Positions 8,928-16,892 of a stretch of DNA of 64,000 bases are shown piece after piece (the first letter of the stretch is position 1; each line of letters starts with the position of its first letter). The position numbers and the translations under genes are program-made. A model generated the notes under the pieces. It worked only from the letters and a program-made list of their open reading frames with translations, was not told where the DNA came from and ran no database searches. This DNA comes from Gemmatimonadota bacterium (GTDB lineage: Bacteria; Gemmatimonadota; Gemmatimonadetes; Gemmatimonadales; GWC2-71-9): assembly GCA_003222115.1 (NCBI GenBank), contig QHUL01000061.1, positions 62,001 through 126,000 of the forward strand, written 5' to 3'.

Positions 8928-9808
8928 GGACGCGCGGCGCGGACATCGCGCACCGCTCGGCGGACCTCCTCGCGCTCGGCAGGGTCGAGCACGGGGCCCC
9001 AAGGGTCGTCGCAGGCGTCGTCGGGGATGACGCCCTCGGCCGCGAGGGCCCACAGCATGCGACGGACGTACCCTTCCATCGGCGGGATGAAGGTCGCTCC
9101 CGCGAGCCGGTCACACACCCCCGACAGCTGCACGAACTTCGCGAAATCGCGGTTGCGGAAGGCCTCCAGCAGCGCGACCTGAACGTCCGTGAGCGCCGCC
9201 CCCATCCCCACCAGGGCCGCACGCGCTCCCATCGTGAGCGAGTAGCCCAGGAATCGGTCCTCGCCGGTGATCAGCAGCTTGTCGGGATAGTCGCGCATCA
9301 GCCCCGCGATGCGCTGGAACGCCATGACTGAGTCGAGCGTGGCCACCTTGATGCCGATGACGCTCGGCAGGGCCAGGATGGCTTGCAATGTCCGGTTGTC
9401 GTAGGGCACGCCGCCGGCCGCCTCGTACAGATAGAACGCGATGACCGGGAGCTCACGGCCGAGGCGGTCGTGGTAACGCACTGGGTCGTTAGAGGTCGGG
9501 AACGCGAGCAGCGCGTCCGCCCCCCCCGACTTGGCCTCGCGGGCCATCTCGATACTGCTCGCGCCCGCGACGATCACGCTCAGCGGCAGCGCCGCGCGCC
9601 ACGTCTGGAGCACGCGCCGCCGTTGATCCGTCGAGAGGTGCGGCCCCCGACCGGTGTGGGCCCACACCGCCACGCCGGCGATCTGCTGACCGGCCATCCA
9701 CCTGACGTACGCCTCCAGCGCGTCCTCGGCGATCGCGCTGCCGCGAAAGGGGACGAGAACGGCGGGGACGAGACCCCACTCGAGTCGGCTCGTCAGGCGG
9801 TCGATCAG
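8924..9808 (-). CDS. dihydrodipicolinate synthase / N-acetylneuraminate lyase family aldolase (apparent CTG start)
   Basis: About 294 residues, the usual size for the family. The Schiff-base lysine is visible in VIGIKVATLDS and the upstream tyrosine in FYLYEAAGGVPY; GLVPAVLVPF near the N-terminus is the first barrel strand. Members condense or cleave alpha-keto acids with aldehydes. The frame is open far upstream, but only through the body of the preceding amidohydrolase gene. Between that gene's stop and the first barrel strand there is no ATG, GTG or TTG. A CTG at 9808 overlaps the stop as CTGA, exactly where ATGA or GTGA junctions occur elsewhere in this operon, so I infer CTG initiation. 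The exact substrate is unknown. Confidence 0.85.
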   Translation of the reverse strand: MIDRLTSRLEWGLVPAVLVPFRGSAIAEDALEAYVRWMAGQQIAGVAVWAHTGRGPHLSTDQRRRVLQTWRAALPLSVIVAGASSIEMAREAKSGGADALLAFPTSNDPVRYHDRLGRELPVIAFYLYEAAGGVPYDNRTLQAILALPSVIGIKVATLDSVMAFQRIAGLMRDYPDKLLITGEDRFLGYSLTMGARAALVGMGAALTDVQVALLEAFRNRDFAKFVQLSGVCDRLAGATFIPPMEGYVRRMLWALAAEGVIPDDACDDPWGPVLDPAEREEVRRAVRDVRAARP

Positions 9809-10578
9809 AAGGCCAGAGCGGCGCGGGCGTTGCCTACCTCGATCGCGGCCCGCTGCTGCGGCGTGAGGTCCAGGAGGTCGAGCTTTGCGAGGCTGATTTC
9901 GGGAATCCGCAGCGGCTGCCCCGTCCCGAACACCAGCTGCTCCACACCGACCGTGGCGAGCAGCGTCTCGAGGTGATCTTCGGGCGGCCCCCAGATCCAG
10001 CTGATGTCCCACCACAGGCGCGCCGCCTCCTCGGGCGTGGAGCCGAAGTGGACCTCCTCGATGAGTCCCCGGTCGGCGTGAGTCACGATGATGCGCACGT
10101 CGTCGTCGGTCCGGATCAGCGCGCGCACCGCCGCCGCTGGGAGCTCGGGCGCGGTGTCGTTGGGGTGGCGCTGGCGTCCGTCCTCCAGGCGGACGGCGAG
10201 CACGAGTGGGAGCCGTGCGGCCGCGCACGCGGCGGCGAGCACCCGCATTTCGGCGCCCGCCGGGTCGAGTCCGTAATACGTGGGATCGCAGCGAACGGCG
10301 GGGGCGCCGCGGTCCGCCGCTTCGCCGATGGTCTCTTCCCATCCCTTCCGCCCCGGATGCACGGCGGGGATCGGCTTGAGGCGCCGGTCGCGGCCGGTCG
10401 CTTCGTACAGCCACGCGTTCCCCTCTTCGGGCGCACGCCAGAAGAAGCTCGGCAGATGGCTCACCCACGCCTCGTCGATGCCTGTCCGGTCCATGGCGGC
10501 GCGCAGCGCCTCGGGCGAGCTGCCGGGGACGCGGCGCCAGGGATAGGCCCCGAGCAGGGCGTTGACATCGACGCGCAT
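9805..10578 (-). CDS. amidohydrolase-family protein lacking the N-terminal HxH metal motif
   Basis: A 257-residue protein whose ATG at 10578 overlaps the stop of the upstream amidohydrolase as TGATG. It has an amidohydrolase_2-like TIM-barrel pattern (IPAVHPGRKGWEE, RIIVTHADRG, DHLETLLATVGVEQLVFGTG). The first strand reads MRVDVNALLGAYPWRR, so the two histidines that normally bind the first metal are replaced by Asn and Leu. It may therefore be metal-independent, use different ligands, or act as a partner of the adjacent paralogue. It is probably co-translated with both neighbours. The fold call is moderately secure; the catalytic role is not. Confidence 0.8.
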   Translation of the reverse strand: MRVDVNALLGAYPWRRVPGSSPEALRAAMDRTGIDEAWVSHLPSFFWRAPEEGNAWLYEATGRDRRLKPIPAVHPGRKGWEETIGEAADRGAPAVRCDPTYYGLDPAGAEMRVLAAACAAARLPLVLAVRLEDGRQRHPNDTAPELPAAAVRALIRTDDDVRIIVTHADRGLIEEVHFGSTPEEAARLWWDISWIWGPPEDHLETLLATVGVEQLVFGTGQPLRIPEISLAKLDLLDLTPQQRAAIEVGNARAALAF

Positions 10579-11381
10579 CAGTCGGACGGGAAGGCGCCGC
10601 GTGGAAAGATGCGCGCCGCGTTCTTCCAGCTCACCTGCTCGAGCTCCGGTCCGCGCAGCAGGTGCGCGAGGTAGCGCAGCTTCGCCCAGCCCGTGTCCAT
10701 CGTGAGATCCGAGCCCCAGAGCAGCCGCTCCACGCCCACCGCTTCGACGCAGCCCTCGAGCATACCGCCGTCCGCGCCACTGCCCGAGAGATCGAGGAGC
10801 ACGTTGGGCGTGCCCCCCCGGAGCGCGGCGAGCGAGTGCTGCCAGTCCCCGCCCCCGCCGATGTGGGCGAGGATGAAGCGCACGTCCGGATGGCGCTCCG
10901 CGAGCGCGCACAGCTCGGGGGCGTCCGAGGCCTCCTGCCCCGGCCAATCCCGCCGCCGGTGCTGCCACACGTGGTGCAGCACCGGGAGCCCGCGCTCGCG
11001 CGCGAGCTCGCAGATCGGATCGAGCAGGGGATCGTTCGCCCGCCGGCTCGCGGCGAGCTTGATCCCGATCATGCCGGCGGCGCGACAGCGGTCAATTTCG
11101 CCCAGGGCGTGGGCGGTGAAGTTGGGGTTGACCGTGACGTAGCCGCGGATGCGATCCGGGTGCGCGCGCTCGAGGGCGAGCAACGCGTCGTTGCCGTATT
11201 GCAGGTCCGGCGGGGACGGGAAATAGACCGGGGACGTGCGCCCCCAGGTGCCGAGGACCGAGGCCACGTGGATCGTGACGCCCATCCGCTCGCCCGCGCG
11301 CAGGCGGCTCGCATTGCGCTCCCGCCAGTCGGCCCGCGGCGTGCGGTCGTGGTAGAAGTGAGCGTGCACGTCGATGAGCAT
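10578..11381 (-). CDS. amidohydrolase_2 family metal-dependent hydrolase or decarboxylase
   Basis: A 267-residue protein beginning MLIDVHAHFYHD, which holds the HxH metal motif. Further family features are a barrel His in LPVLHHVWQH, the strand FILAHIGGGGDW, and the C-terminal metal-site strand VERLLWGSDLTMDTGW with its conserved aspartate. Relatives include aminocarboxymuconate-semialdehyde decarboxylase and lactone or amide hydrolases, so hydrolysis and non-oxidative decarboxylation are both possible. It is the first gene of a six-gene minus-strand operon reaching to 5449. The 96-base gap to the divergent Yip1-type gene holds the likely promoter. Confidence 0.87.
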   Translation of the reverse strand: MLIDVHAHFYHDRTPRADWRERNASRLRAGERMGVTIHVASVLGTWGRTSPVYFPSPPDLQYGNDALLALERAHPDRIRGYVTVNPNFTAHALGEIDRCRAAGMIGIKLAASRRANDPLLDPICELARERGLPVLHHVWQHRRRDWPGQEASDAPELCALAERHPDVRFILAHIGGGGDWQHSLAALRGGTPNVLLDLSGSGADGGMLEGCVEAVGVERLLWGSDLTMDTGWAKLRYLAHLLRGPELEQVSWKNAARIFPRGAFPSD

Positions 11382-11477
11382 GGGCCAGAATCTGGGTCAT
11401 AAGACGCTAAGTCGCTACGTTGTAGGACCCTGCGGGGCCCGCTTGGGGCGCAGCGTTATGGCATCTTATAACGGTTT

Positions 11478-12224
11478 ATGTATTTTGGTCGCGTGACCAC
11501 GCCCCCCCGCCAGCCGCCCCGCCCGCCCCCGCGCCCACCCACGCCGCCTCCCAGACCCCCCGGGGCCAGGCCACCCGGCCCGGCGAAGGCGGCACCGTCC
11601 AAGGCGGCCGCGTCGGCGAAGGCGGCGTTCGCCAAGGCTGCAGGGAGCCCGCTGTTCCGGCGCGCGCGCAACATGCTGTTTCGGCCACGGAACGAGTGGA
11701 ACACAATCAGCAGCGAGTTCACGAACGCGAGCACGATCTACAAGAGCTATGTGATACCGCTCAGCGCCATCGGCCCGATCGCGACCATGCTCGGGGCGCT
11801 GGTCTTCGGCAAGGTCGGCACCATGTTCGGCCCGGTGAACGCGCCGCTCGGCGCGGCACTGCAGGGAGCGGTGGCCCACTACGTTCTCGGGCTCGCGAGC
11901 GTGTACGCGCTCGCGATCGCACTCGACGTCCTCGCGCCCAGCTTCGGAGCCCAGTCGAACCGCGTGCAGGCCCTCAAGCTCGCCGCCTACGCCAGCACGC
12001 CGTCCTGGCTCCTCGCGGCGCTGCTCCTCGTTCCCCAGTTCGGCCTGCTCGTGCTGCTGGGACTGGTGTACACGCTGTGGCTGCTCGCCCTGGGGGTGCC
12101 CGTCGTCATGAAGGTCCCCGGCAACGCCCCGGAGAAGGCCACCGCGTACCGGCTGATCGCGGTCATCGTGGCGCTCGTGCTGATCCTGATCTTCGAGGCG
12201 GTAGCCGGAGTGTTCGGCGCCTAG
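11478..12224 (+). CDS. Yip1/DUF1282-type polytopic membrane protein with a Pro-rich, Lys/Ala-rich N-terminus
   Basis: A 248-residue protein; an alternative GTG start lies at 11493. The first 60 residues are striking: a run of PP and PRPP units followed by Lys-Ala repeats (AKAAPSKAAASAKAAFAKAA). After the segment RPRNEWNTISSE, typical of Yip1-domain proteins, come about five hydrophobic helices (SYVIPLSAIGPIATMLGAL and onward). Bacterial Yip1 proteins are poorly understood inner-membrane proteins. The stop codon TAG shares CTAG with the stop of the convergent ABC permease gene. TATAAC at about 11466, within the divergent intergenic region, could be a -10 box. Confidence 0.85.
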   Translation: MYFGRVTTPPRQPPRPPPRPPTPPPRPPGARPPGPAKAAPSKAAASAKAAFAKAAGSPLFRRARNMLFRPRNEWNTISSEFTNASTIYKSYVIPLSAIGPIATMLGALVFGKVGTMFGPVNAPLGAALQGAVAHYVLGLASVYALAIALDVLAPSFGAQSNRVQALKLAAYASTPSWLLAALLLVPQFGLLVLLGLVYTLWLLALGVPVVMKVPGNAPEKATAYRLIAVIVALVLILIFEAVAGVFGA

Positions 12225-13024
12225 CGCCGCTCGCCGGGAAACGCGGCGCGCGTGACGCCGTCCTCGCGCGCCAGCAGCGGCGTCGCCGCGGCGAGCCCCA
12301 GGCCCGCGAAGACGGCGAGCGCCGCGAAGTCGAACCCAACCGCCAACTCTCCCCCGTAACCCGCCGCGCTCCAGGGCGCGAGCAGGGCGTGCTTCAGCAG
12401 GTCCACCCCGTAGGCGAGCGGATTCAGATAGGCGAGGGCCCGCAGCGGCGCGGCGAGATTCCGCACCGGGTAGAACGCGCCGCACAGGAACAGCATCGGG
12501 AAGATCGCGAAGTTCATCACGCCGGCGAAGTTCTCGATCGAGCGGATGGTCGCGGCGAGGACGAGCCCCACCGCCCCGGCGGCGAGGCTCGTCAGGACGA
12601 CGGCAGCGAGCGCCAGCACCGCGCCGCCCGGCGTGACGCTGAGCCGCGCCGCCGGGAGCAGGATCAGTGCGACCGCCAGCGCTTGCACCGTGCCGAGCAG
12701 CGTCGCGCCCAAGACCTTGCCCAGCGCGATGGCGCCGCGCGGGACGGGCGCCACCAGCAGCATGCGCAGCACCCCCGCGTCCCGGTCGGTCACGGTGGAG
12801 AGGGCGGCGAGGAACGCGCCGAAGAGGACGACCATCCCGAGCAGGCCCGGAGCCATGTAGCGCGGGTAGTCGAGGCCCGGTGGACCCGCGAACATCGCGC
12901 GGAATCCCGCGCCGGCGAATACGAACCACACGAACGGCCGCGCCACGCTGCTCACCAGCCGCCCCCGCTGGCGCAGGAACCGGACGAACTCGCGGGCGAC
13001 GATGCCCCAGACGGCGCGCGCCAT
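12221..13024 (-). CDS. ABC-2 type transporter permease, last gene of the pqq operon
   Basis: A 267-residue integral membrane protein from ATG 13024. It has about six hydrophobic helices and the ABC-2 features: VTDRDAGVLRMLLVAPVPRGAIALGKVLGA between helices 2 and 3, and FPMLFLCGAFYPVRNLAAPLRALAYLNPL near the end. ABC-2 permeases export polysaccharides, drugs or peptides. It follows the ATPase gene by two bases and so ends a transcript that begins at pqqA. Its stop TAG overlaps the stop of the convergent Yip1-type gene in the four bases CTAG. Export of PQQ or a PQQ-related molecule is a reasonable inference from the context only. Confidence 0.92.
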   Translation of the reverse strand: MARAVWGIVAREFVRFLRQRGRLVSSVARPFVWFVFAGAGFRAMFAGPPGLDYPRYMAPGLLGMVVLFGAFLAALSTVTDRDAGVLRMLLVAPVPRGAIALGKVLGATLLGTVQALAVALILLPAARLSVTPGGAVLALAAVVLTSLAAGAVGLVLAATIRSIENFAGVMNFAIFPMLFLCGAFYPVRNLAAPLRALAYLNPLAYGVDLLKHALLAPWSAAGYGGELAVGFDFAALAVFAGLGLAAATPLLAREDGVTRAAFPGERR

Positions 13025-13026
13025 CG

Positions 13027-13797
13027 CTAGCGTTCGCGCCCCGGGGGGGCCGCCGCCGCGTCCGCCTCGGCGAGCGGGCGCCCGGTGCGCGCCAGAAACA
13101 CCTCCTCGAGCGACCCCGCCCCGGCCGCGCGCTTCAGCTCGGCGGGTGTCCCCTGGGCGACGAGGTGACCACGATCGAGCACGGCTACGCGGTCGCACGG
13201 CTCCGCCTCCTCTACGTAGTGCGTCGTCAGGAACACCGTCATCCCCGAGGCGGCGCGCAGGTCCCGGATGAACTGCCACAGCGTGCGCCGCGCCCGGGGA
13301 TCGAGCCCCGCCGTCGGCTCGTCGAGGAACAGGACGCGCGGCCGGTGCAGCACACCGCGCGCGATGTCGGCCGCGCGGCGCATGCCGCCCGAGAGGGAGC
13401 GCACCGGCGAGTCGCGGCGCTCCGACAGCCCGAACTGCCGCAGCAGCTCGTCGATCCGTGTCGCGGCGGAGCGCGTCCCCCCCGGGAGGTCCCACAACCG
13501 CGCGGCGAAGCGGAGGTTCTCCTCCACCGTGAGGTCGCGGTCGAGCGTGGGCTCCTGAAACACCAGCCCGATGCTCTTCCGCACCGCGAGGCTCTCGCGC
13601 ACCACGTCGTGCCCCGCGATGCGGGCGCTCCCACGCGTGGGTCGCAGCAGCGTGGCGAGGATGTGGACGGTGGTGGTCTTGCCGGCGCCGTTCGGTCCGA
13701 GGAAGCCAAAAAACTCGGCCTCGCCCACATCGAGGTCGAGGCCGTCCAGCGCGCGGACCGCGCCGAAGTCCTTGCCGAGGCCGAGCGCCTCGATCAT
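13027..13797 (-). CDS. ABC transporter ATP-binding protein in the pqq operon
   Basis: A 256-residue cytoplasmic ATPase from ATG 13797, which overlaps the pqqE stop as ATGA. Walker A is GPNGAGKTT (about residues 36-44), the signature motif is LSGGMRR, Walker B is [15 protein letters not shown] and the H-loop is [10 protein letters not shown]. The C-terminal [14 protein letters not shown] is typical of DrrA/CcmA-like subunits that pair with ABC-2 permeases. Its partner is the gene immediately downstream. ABC subunits of this class accompany PQQ-dependent alcohol oxidation systems in some proteobacteria, which supports a link to PQQ, but the substrate is not shown by the sequence. Confidence 0.93.
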   Translation of the reverse strand: MIEALGLGKDFGAVRALDGLDLDVGEAEFFGFLGPNGAGKTTTVHILATLLRPTRGSARIAGHDVVRESLAVRKSIGLVFQEPTLDRDLTVEENLRFAARLWDLPGGTRSAATRIDELLRQFGLSERRDSPVRSLSGGMRRAADIARGVLHRPRVLFLDEPTAGLDPRARRTLWQFIRDLRAASGMTVFLTTHYVEEAEPCDRVAVLDRGHLVAQGTPAELKRAAGAGSLEEVFLARTGRPLAEADAAAAPPGRER

Positions 13798-14912
13798 CCC
13801 TTCGCGGCGAGGGCCCGGGAGTTGGGTGCGGCGCGGTACAGCCACTCGCCCGCATCCACCGCGGCGGTGCGCTCGACCTCGGCCACAGCGTCGTCCACGA
13901 GGTGGCGATGCGGCGACAACGAGCACACGGGGTCCGTCACGCCGGCGTCGCCCGCGATCAGGAATGCCTGGCAGCGACAGCCGCCGAAGTCCACCGTCTT
14001 GCGCGGGCAGGAGCGGCACGGCTCAGGCATCCAGGCGTCGCCGCGGAACGCGGTGAAGGCGTCGGAGTGGTGCCAGATCCATTCGAGGGGGTGCTCCCGC
14101 ACGTTTGCGAACTTGAGCGTCGTGATGCGGCCCGCGGCGTGGCACGGCCACACCTCGCCCGCCGGAGTCACGGTCATGTAGGAGCGGGCCCACCCCCCCA
14201 TGCAGGGTTTGGGATAGCGCTCGTGGTAGTCAGGGAGCACCCACACGATCTCGAGCTTCGTGCCCAGCCTGGCCCGCTCTTCCTGCACCACCCGCCACCC
14301 CTCGTCGAGCTGCGCCCGCGTCGGCATCAGCGCGTCGCGGTTGTGAAACGCCCAGCCGTAGAACTGCGTGTTCGCGAGCTCGATGCGCTCGGCGCCGAGC
14401 GATTCCGCCAGCAGGATGAGATCGCGCACCTGGTGGAGGTTCTTGCGGTGCAGCACCACGTTGACGGTGAGCGGGAAGCCGAGCTCCTTGGTCCAGCGGT
14501 AGGCGGCGAGCTTGTCGCGGTAGGACGCGGTGCCGGCGATGTAGTTGGAGAGCTCTTCGTCCGCCGCCTGGACGCTGATCTGGACGTGGTCGAGCCCGGC
14601 GCGCCGCAGCGCGGCGAGGCGGTCCTTCGTCAGGCGGTAAGCCGACGTGATGAGCGACGAGTAGAGCCCGACCTCGTGTGCTGCCGCGACGAGCTGTTCG
14701 AGATCGGCGCGCAGCAACGGCTCGCCGCCCGAGAGGCCGAGCTGGAGTACGCCCAGCGCCTTGGCCTCGCGGAACACGCGGCACCAGTCCTCGGTGCCGA
14801 GCTCGTTGCGAAACCGGCCCCCGGCGAACTCCAGCGGGTTCGAGCAGTAGGGACACTGCAGCGGACAGCGATAGGTCAGCTCCGCGAGGAGCCACAGCGG
14901 CTGCGACATCAT
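13794..14912 (-). CDS. pqqE: PqqE, radical SAM enzyme of PQQ biosynthesis
   Basis: A 372-residue radical SAM protein. The S-adenosylmethionine cluster motif is CPLQCPYC near residue 15, followed by LSGGEPLL. The C-terminal SPASM-type region has [18 protein letters not shown] and [19 protein letters not shown], the cysteines that bind auxiliary clusters. PqqE joins the Glu and Tyr side chains of the PqqA peptide, with PqqD as the peptide-binding partner. It starts at ATG 14912, 14 bases after pqqD, and overlaps the ABC ATPase gene. Gene order pqqA-B-C-D-E is canonical. Confidence 0.97.
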   Translation of the reverse strand: MMSQPLWLLAELTYRCPLQCPYCSNPLEFAGGRFRNELGTEDWCRVFREAKALGVLQLGLSGGEPLLRADLEQLVAAAHEVGLYSSLITSAYRLTKDRLAALRRAGLDHVQISVQAADEELSNYIAGTASYRDKLAAYRWTKELGFPLTVNVVLHRKNLHQVRDLILLAESLGAERIELANTQFYGWAFHNRDALMPTRAQLDEGWRVVQEERARLGTKLEIVWVLPDYHERYPKPCMGGWARSYMTVTPAGEVWPCHAAGRITTLKFANVREHPLEWIWHHSDAFTAFRGDAWMPEPCRSCPRKTVDFGGCRCQAFLIAGDAGVTDPVCSLSPHRHLVDDAVAEVERTAAVDAGEWLYRAAPNSRALAAKG

Positions 14913-14926
14913 GGACGGAATCTAAC

Positions 14927-15211
14927 TCAGCCTCTCTCGAACAGGATGAGCCCCTTCGCGGCGAGCGCCTCGAGGAAGCCCGTGACGTCCTGCTGGACCC
15001 CCTCGACGCCGTAGCGCTGCTGGAGCGACGTCACGATGCCGGCGAGGGTGTGTGTGCCGTCGCACATCGCCAGGATATCGGCGCCGGTCTCATTGAGCGC
15101 TACCAACCCTTCCGGGTACAGCAGCACGTGGCGCTGGCGGACTTCGTCCCACTGCAGCCGCGCCTTGGGGGCGACGCGGACGGTCGCGGCATCGGGCGCG
15201 GGGGAGGTCAC
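14927..15211 (-). CDS. pqqD: PqqD, peptide chaperone for PqqE
   Basis: A 94-residue protein from the GTG at 15211 (VTSPAPDAATVRVAPK), chosen because it forms a GTGA overlap with the pqqC stop. The rest matches the PqqD fold: RLQWDEVRQRHVLLYPEGLVALNETGADIL, then DGTHTLAGIVTSLQQRYG and a C-terminal VTGFLEALAAKGLI helix. PqqD is a RiPP recognition element that binds PqqA and presents it to PqqE. The frame is also open upstream inside pqqC, but that part is not PqqD-like. Confidence 0.95.
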   Translation of the reverse strand: MTSPAPDAATVRVAPKARLQWDEVRQRHVLLYPEGLVALNETGADILAMCDGTHTLAGIVTSLQQRYGVEGVQQDVTGFLEALAAKGLILFERG

Positions 15212-15927
15212 GGGGCATTGCCGGGCAGAGGCCCCCGCTCGACGGCGTCGAGCAGGGACCAGAGCACGTCGCACTTGAAGTCGAGCGCGGCAACGGCCCG
15301 CTCCTGAAGCTCGCGGGTGCGGCAGCGCTCGGTGACGAGCGCGAGCGCGTGTTCGGCATCACGCGGCGCCTGCTGGAGCCGGGCGCGAAAATACTCGAGC
15401 CCGGCGGGGTCGATCCACTTGTAGTGAGCGAGGATCGCCGAGAGCCGCTGGCTCACGATCGTGGGCGCGAACAGCTCCGTCAGCGATGCCGCGACCGCCT
15501 CGATCCACGGCCGGGTACGGCAGAACGTGATGTACGCTTCGACAGCGAACCGCACCCCCGGCAGCACCCAGCGGCCGGCCAGCAGCGTGTCCCGCTCGAC
15601 CCCCATGGCCTCGGCGAGGCGCAGCCAGGCCTCGAGCCCGCCCTCGCCGTCCGCCCGCCCGTCGTGATCGACGATCCGCTGGATCCACGCGCGCCGCACA
15701 GCGGGCTCGGGGCAGTTCGACATGATGGCGGCATCCTTGATCGGAATCGCCTGCTGGTAGCAGAAGCGGTTCGCGACCCAGAGCTGCAGCTCCTCGCGCC
15801 GCAGCTCCCCACGGTGCATCCGCTGGTTGAAGGGATGGTGGATGTGGTAGCGCGCCTCGCCGACGGCGCGCAGCCTGCGAACGAGCTCGTCGCGCGACCA
15901 GGGCTGGGCGTCGGGCGCCGGCGTCAT
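15208..15927 (-). CDS. pqqC: PqqC, pyrroloquinoline-quinone synthase
   Basis: A 239-residue protein in the usual size range. It shows the all-helical oxidase signature of PqqC: HHPFNQRMHRGELRREELQLWVANRFCYQQAIPIKDAAI and later ILAHYKWIDPAGLEYFRARLQQAPRD. PqqC catalyses the last step, an eight-electron oxidation and ring closure giving PQQ with molecular oxygen and no metal cofactor. It overlaps pqqB by ATGA at 15924-15927 and pqqD by GTGA, so it is embedded in the coupled operon. Confidence 0.97.
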   Translation of the reverse strand: MTPAPDAQPWSRDELVRRLRAVGEARYHIHHPFNQRMHRGELRREELQLWVANRFCYQQAIPIKDAAIMSNCPEPAVRRAWIQRIVDHDGRADGEGGLEAWLRLAEAMGVERDTLLAGRWVLPGVRFAVEAYITFCRTRPWIEAVAASLTELFAPTIVSQRLSAILAHYKWIDPAGLEYFRARLQQAPRDAEHALALVTERCRTRELQERAVAALDFKCDVLWSLLDAVERGPLPGNAP

Positions 15928-16829
15928 AGCTCGAACGCCATGCCGTCGTCTCCCACCTCGATCCCCGCCGCTTCAAGCTGCGCCCGCTCGGCCGAGCCGC
16001 GGCACAAGATGGGATTCGTGTTGTTGATGTGCACGAGCACCGTGCGCTTCGCCCCCAGGCGAGGCAGCGCGCCGAGGCTGCCGCTCGCGCCGCCTACCGG
16101 AAGGTGCCCCATCTCCCGCGCCGTCACCGCGTCCACACCGGCGGAGCGCAGCTCGCCGTCCGACCAGAACGTGCCGTCGAACAGCAGGAGATCCGCGCGC
16201 GCGGCCAGGCGCTCCACCACCGCATCGACCGCCGCCGCCGTCGGAATATAGGAGAGCGTCCCGCCCGTACGCTCGTCCGCGAGCCGCAGCCCGACGTCGA
16301 AGGTCCCGGCGGGGGCCCCGCGCGCGTAGCGCGGCGGGCGGCGCGCCACACCCAGCGCGGTACAGGAGATCCCGAGCGGTTGGCCCGCGACGTCGGCGAG
16401 CGCGATCGGCTCACCGTCCGGCAGGGGACGCGCGTCGGCACCCGCATAGGCGGACAGAGCGCGCAGCAGCGGCCACTGCTCGGTGAGCAGGGAGATCACG
16501 CCGCCGGGAGCGTACACCGGGATCTTCTTCGTGTGCTCGCGTAACAGCATCAGGCCCAGCGTGTGATCGATCTCGCCGTCGGTACAGACCACCGCGGCGA
16601 GCGGCGTCCCGCGCACGCCTCGCGGCCACAGGGCGCGGTGCGCGGCCAGCTGCTGGCGCACGTCGGGCGACGCGTTGAGCAGGATCCAGCGCTCGCCGTC
16701 CGCGCTCACCGCCACGGACGATTGCGTGCGGCCGGGGCCCTGCTCCCGCGCCGCGCGGCAGTTGGGACAGCCACAATTCCACTGGGGGAGTCCGCCACCT
16801 GCGGCGGAGCCGAGGATGATGACGCGCAT
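15924..16829 (-). CDS. pqqB: PqqB, metallo-beta-lactamase-fold hydroxylase of PQQ biosynthesis
   Basis: A 301-residue protein from ATG 16829 (MRVIILGSAAGGG). It contains the PqqB zinc-site motif WNCGCPNCRAAR, the TDGEIDHTLGLM segment that replaces the usual HxHxDH, and HINNTNP near the end. PqqB hydroxylates the diquinone precursor in PQQ maturation. The start lies only two bases past the T-run of a terminator-like hairpin, so no Shine-Dalgarno sequence sits at the normal distance. The nearest purine-rich element (GAGGAGG) is on the far side of the hairpin. Translation may therefore depend on hairpin structure or readthrough. Confidence 0.96.
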   Translation of the reverse strand: MRVIILGSAAGGGLPQWNCGCPNCRAAREQGPGRTQSSVAVSADGERWILLNASPDVRQQLAAHRALWPRGVRGTPLAAVVCTDGEIDHTLGLMLLREHTKKIPVYAPGGVISLLTEQWPLLRALSAYAGADARPLPDGEPIALADVAGQPLGISCTALGVARRPPRYARGAPAGTFDVGLRLADERTGGTLSYIPTAAAVDAVVERLAARADLLLFDGTFWSDGELRSAGVDAVTAREMGHLPVGGASGSLGALPRLGAKRTVLVHINNTNPILCRGSAERAQLEAAGIEVGDDGMAFEL

Positions 16830-16831
16830 CG

Positions 16832-16863
16832 AGAAAAAAGAGGCCGGGATCGCGCCCGGCCTC
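16832..16863 (-). terminator. intrinsic terminator / attenuator between pqqA and pqqB
   Basis: On the minus strand a 9-base-pair GC stem, GAGGCCGGG (16863-16855) with CCCGGCCTC (16848-16840), encloses a 6-base loop and is followed by a six-T run (16838-16833). This is a textbook Rho-independent terminator lying after the pqqA stop and just before the pqqB ATG at 16829. Partial termination here would give excess pqqA transcript, needed because PqqA is the consumed substrate peptide. Confidence 0.85.
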
Positions 16864-16892
16864 CTCAAGCTTGGCTGTTCAACTCGGCGAGG

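Noticed and set aside
13794-14912. The radical SAM gene as a generic peptide-maturase not linked to PQQ.
   Set aside because: The complete order pqqA-B-C-D-E with a PqqA peptide carrying Glu16 and Tyr20 leaves no doubt.
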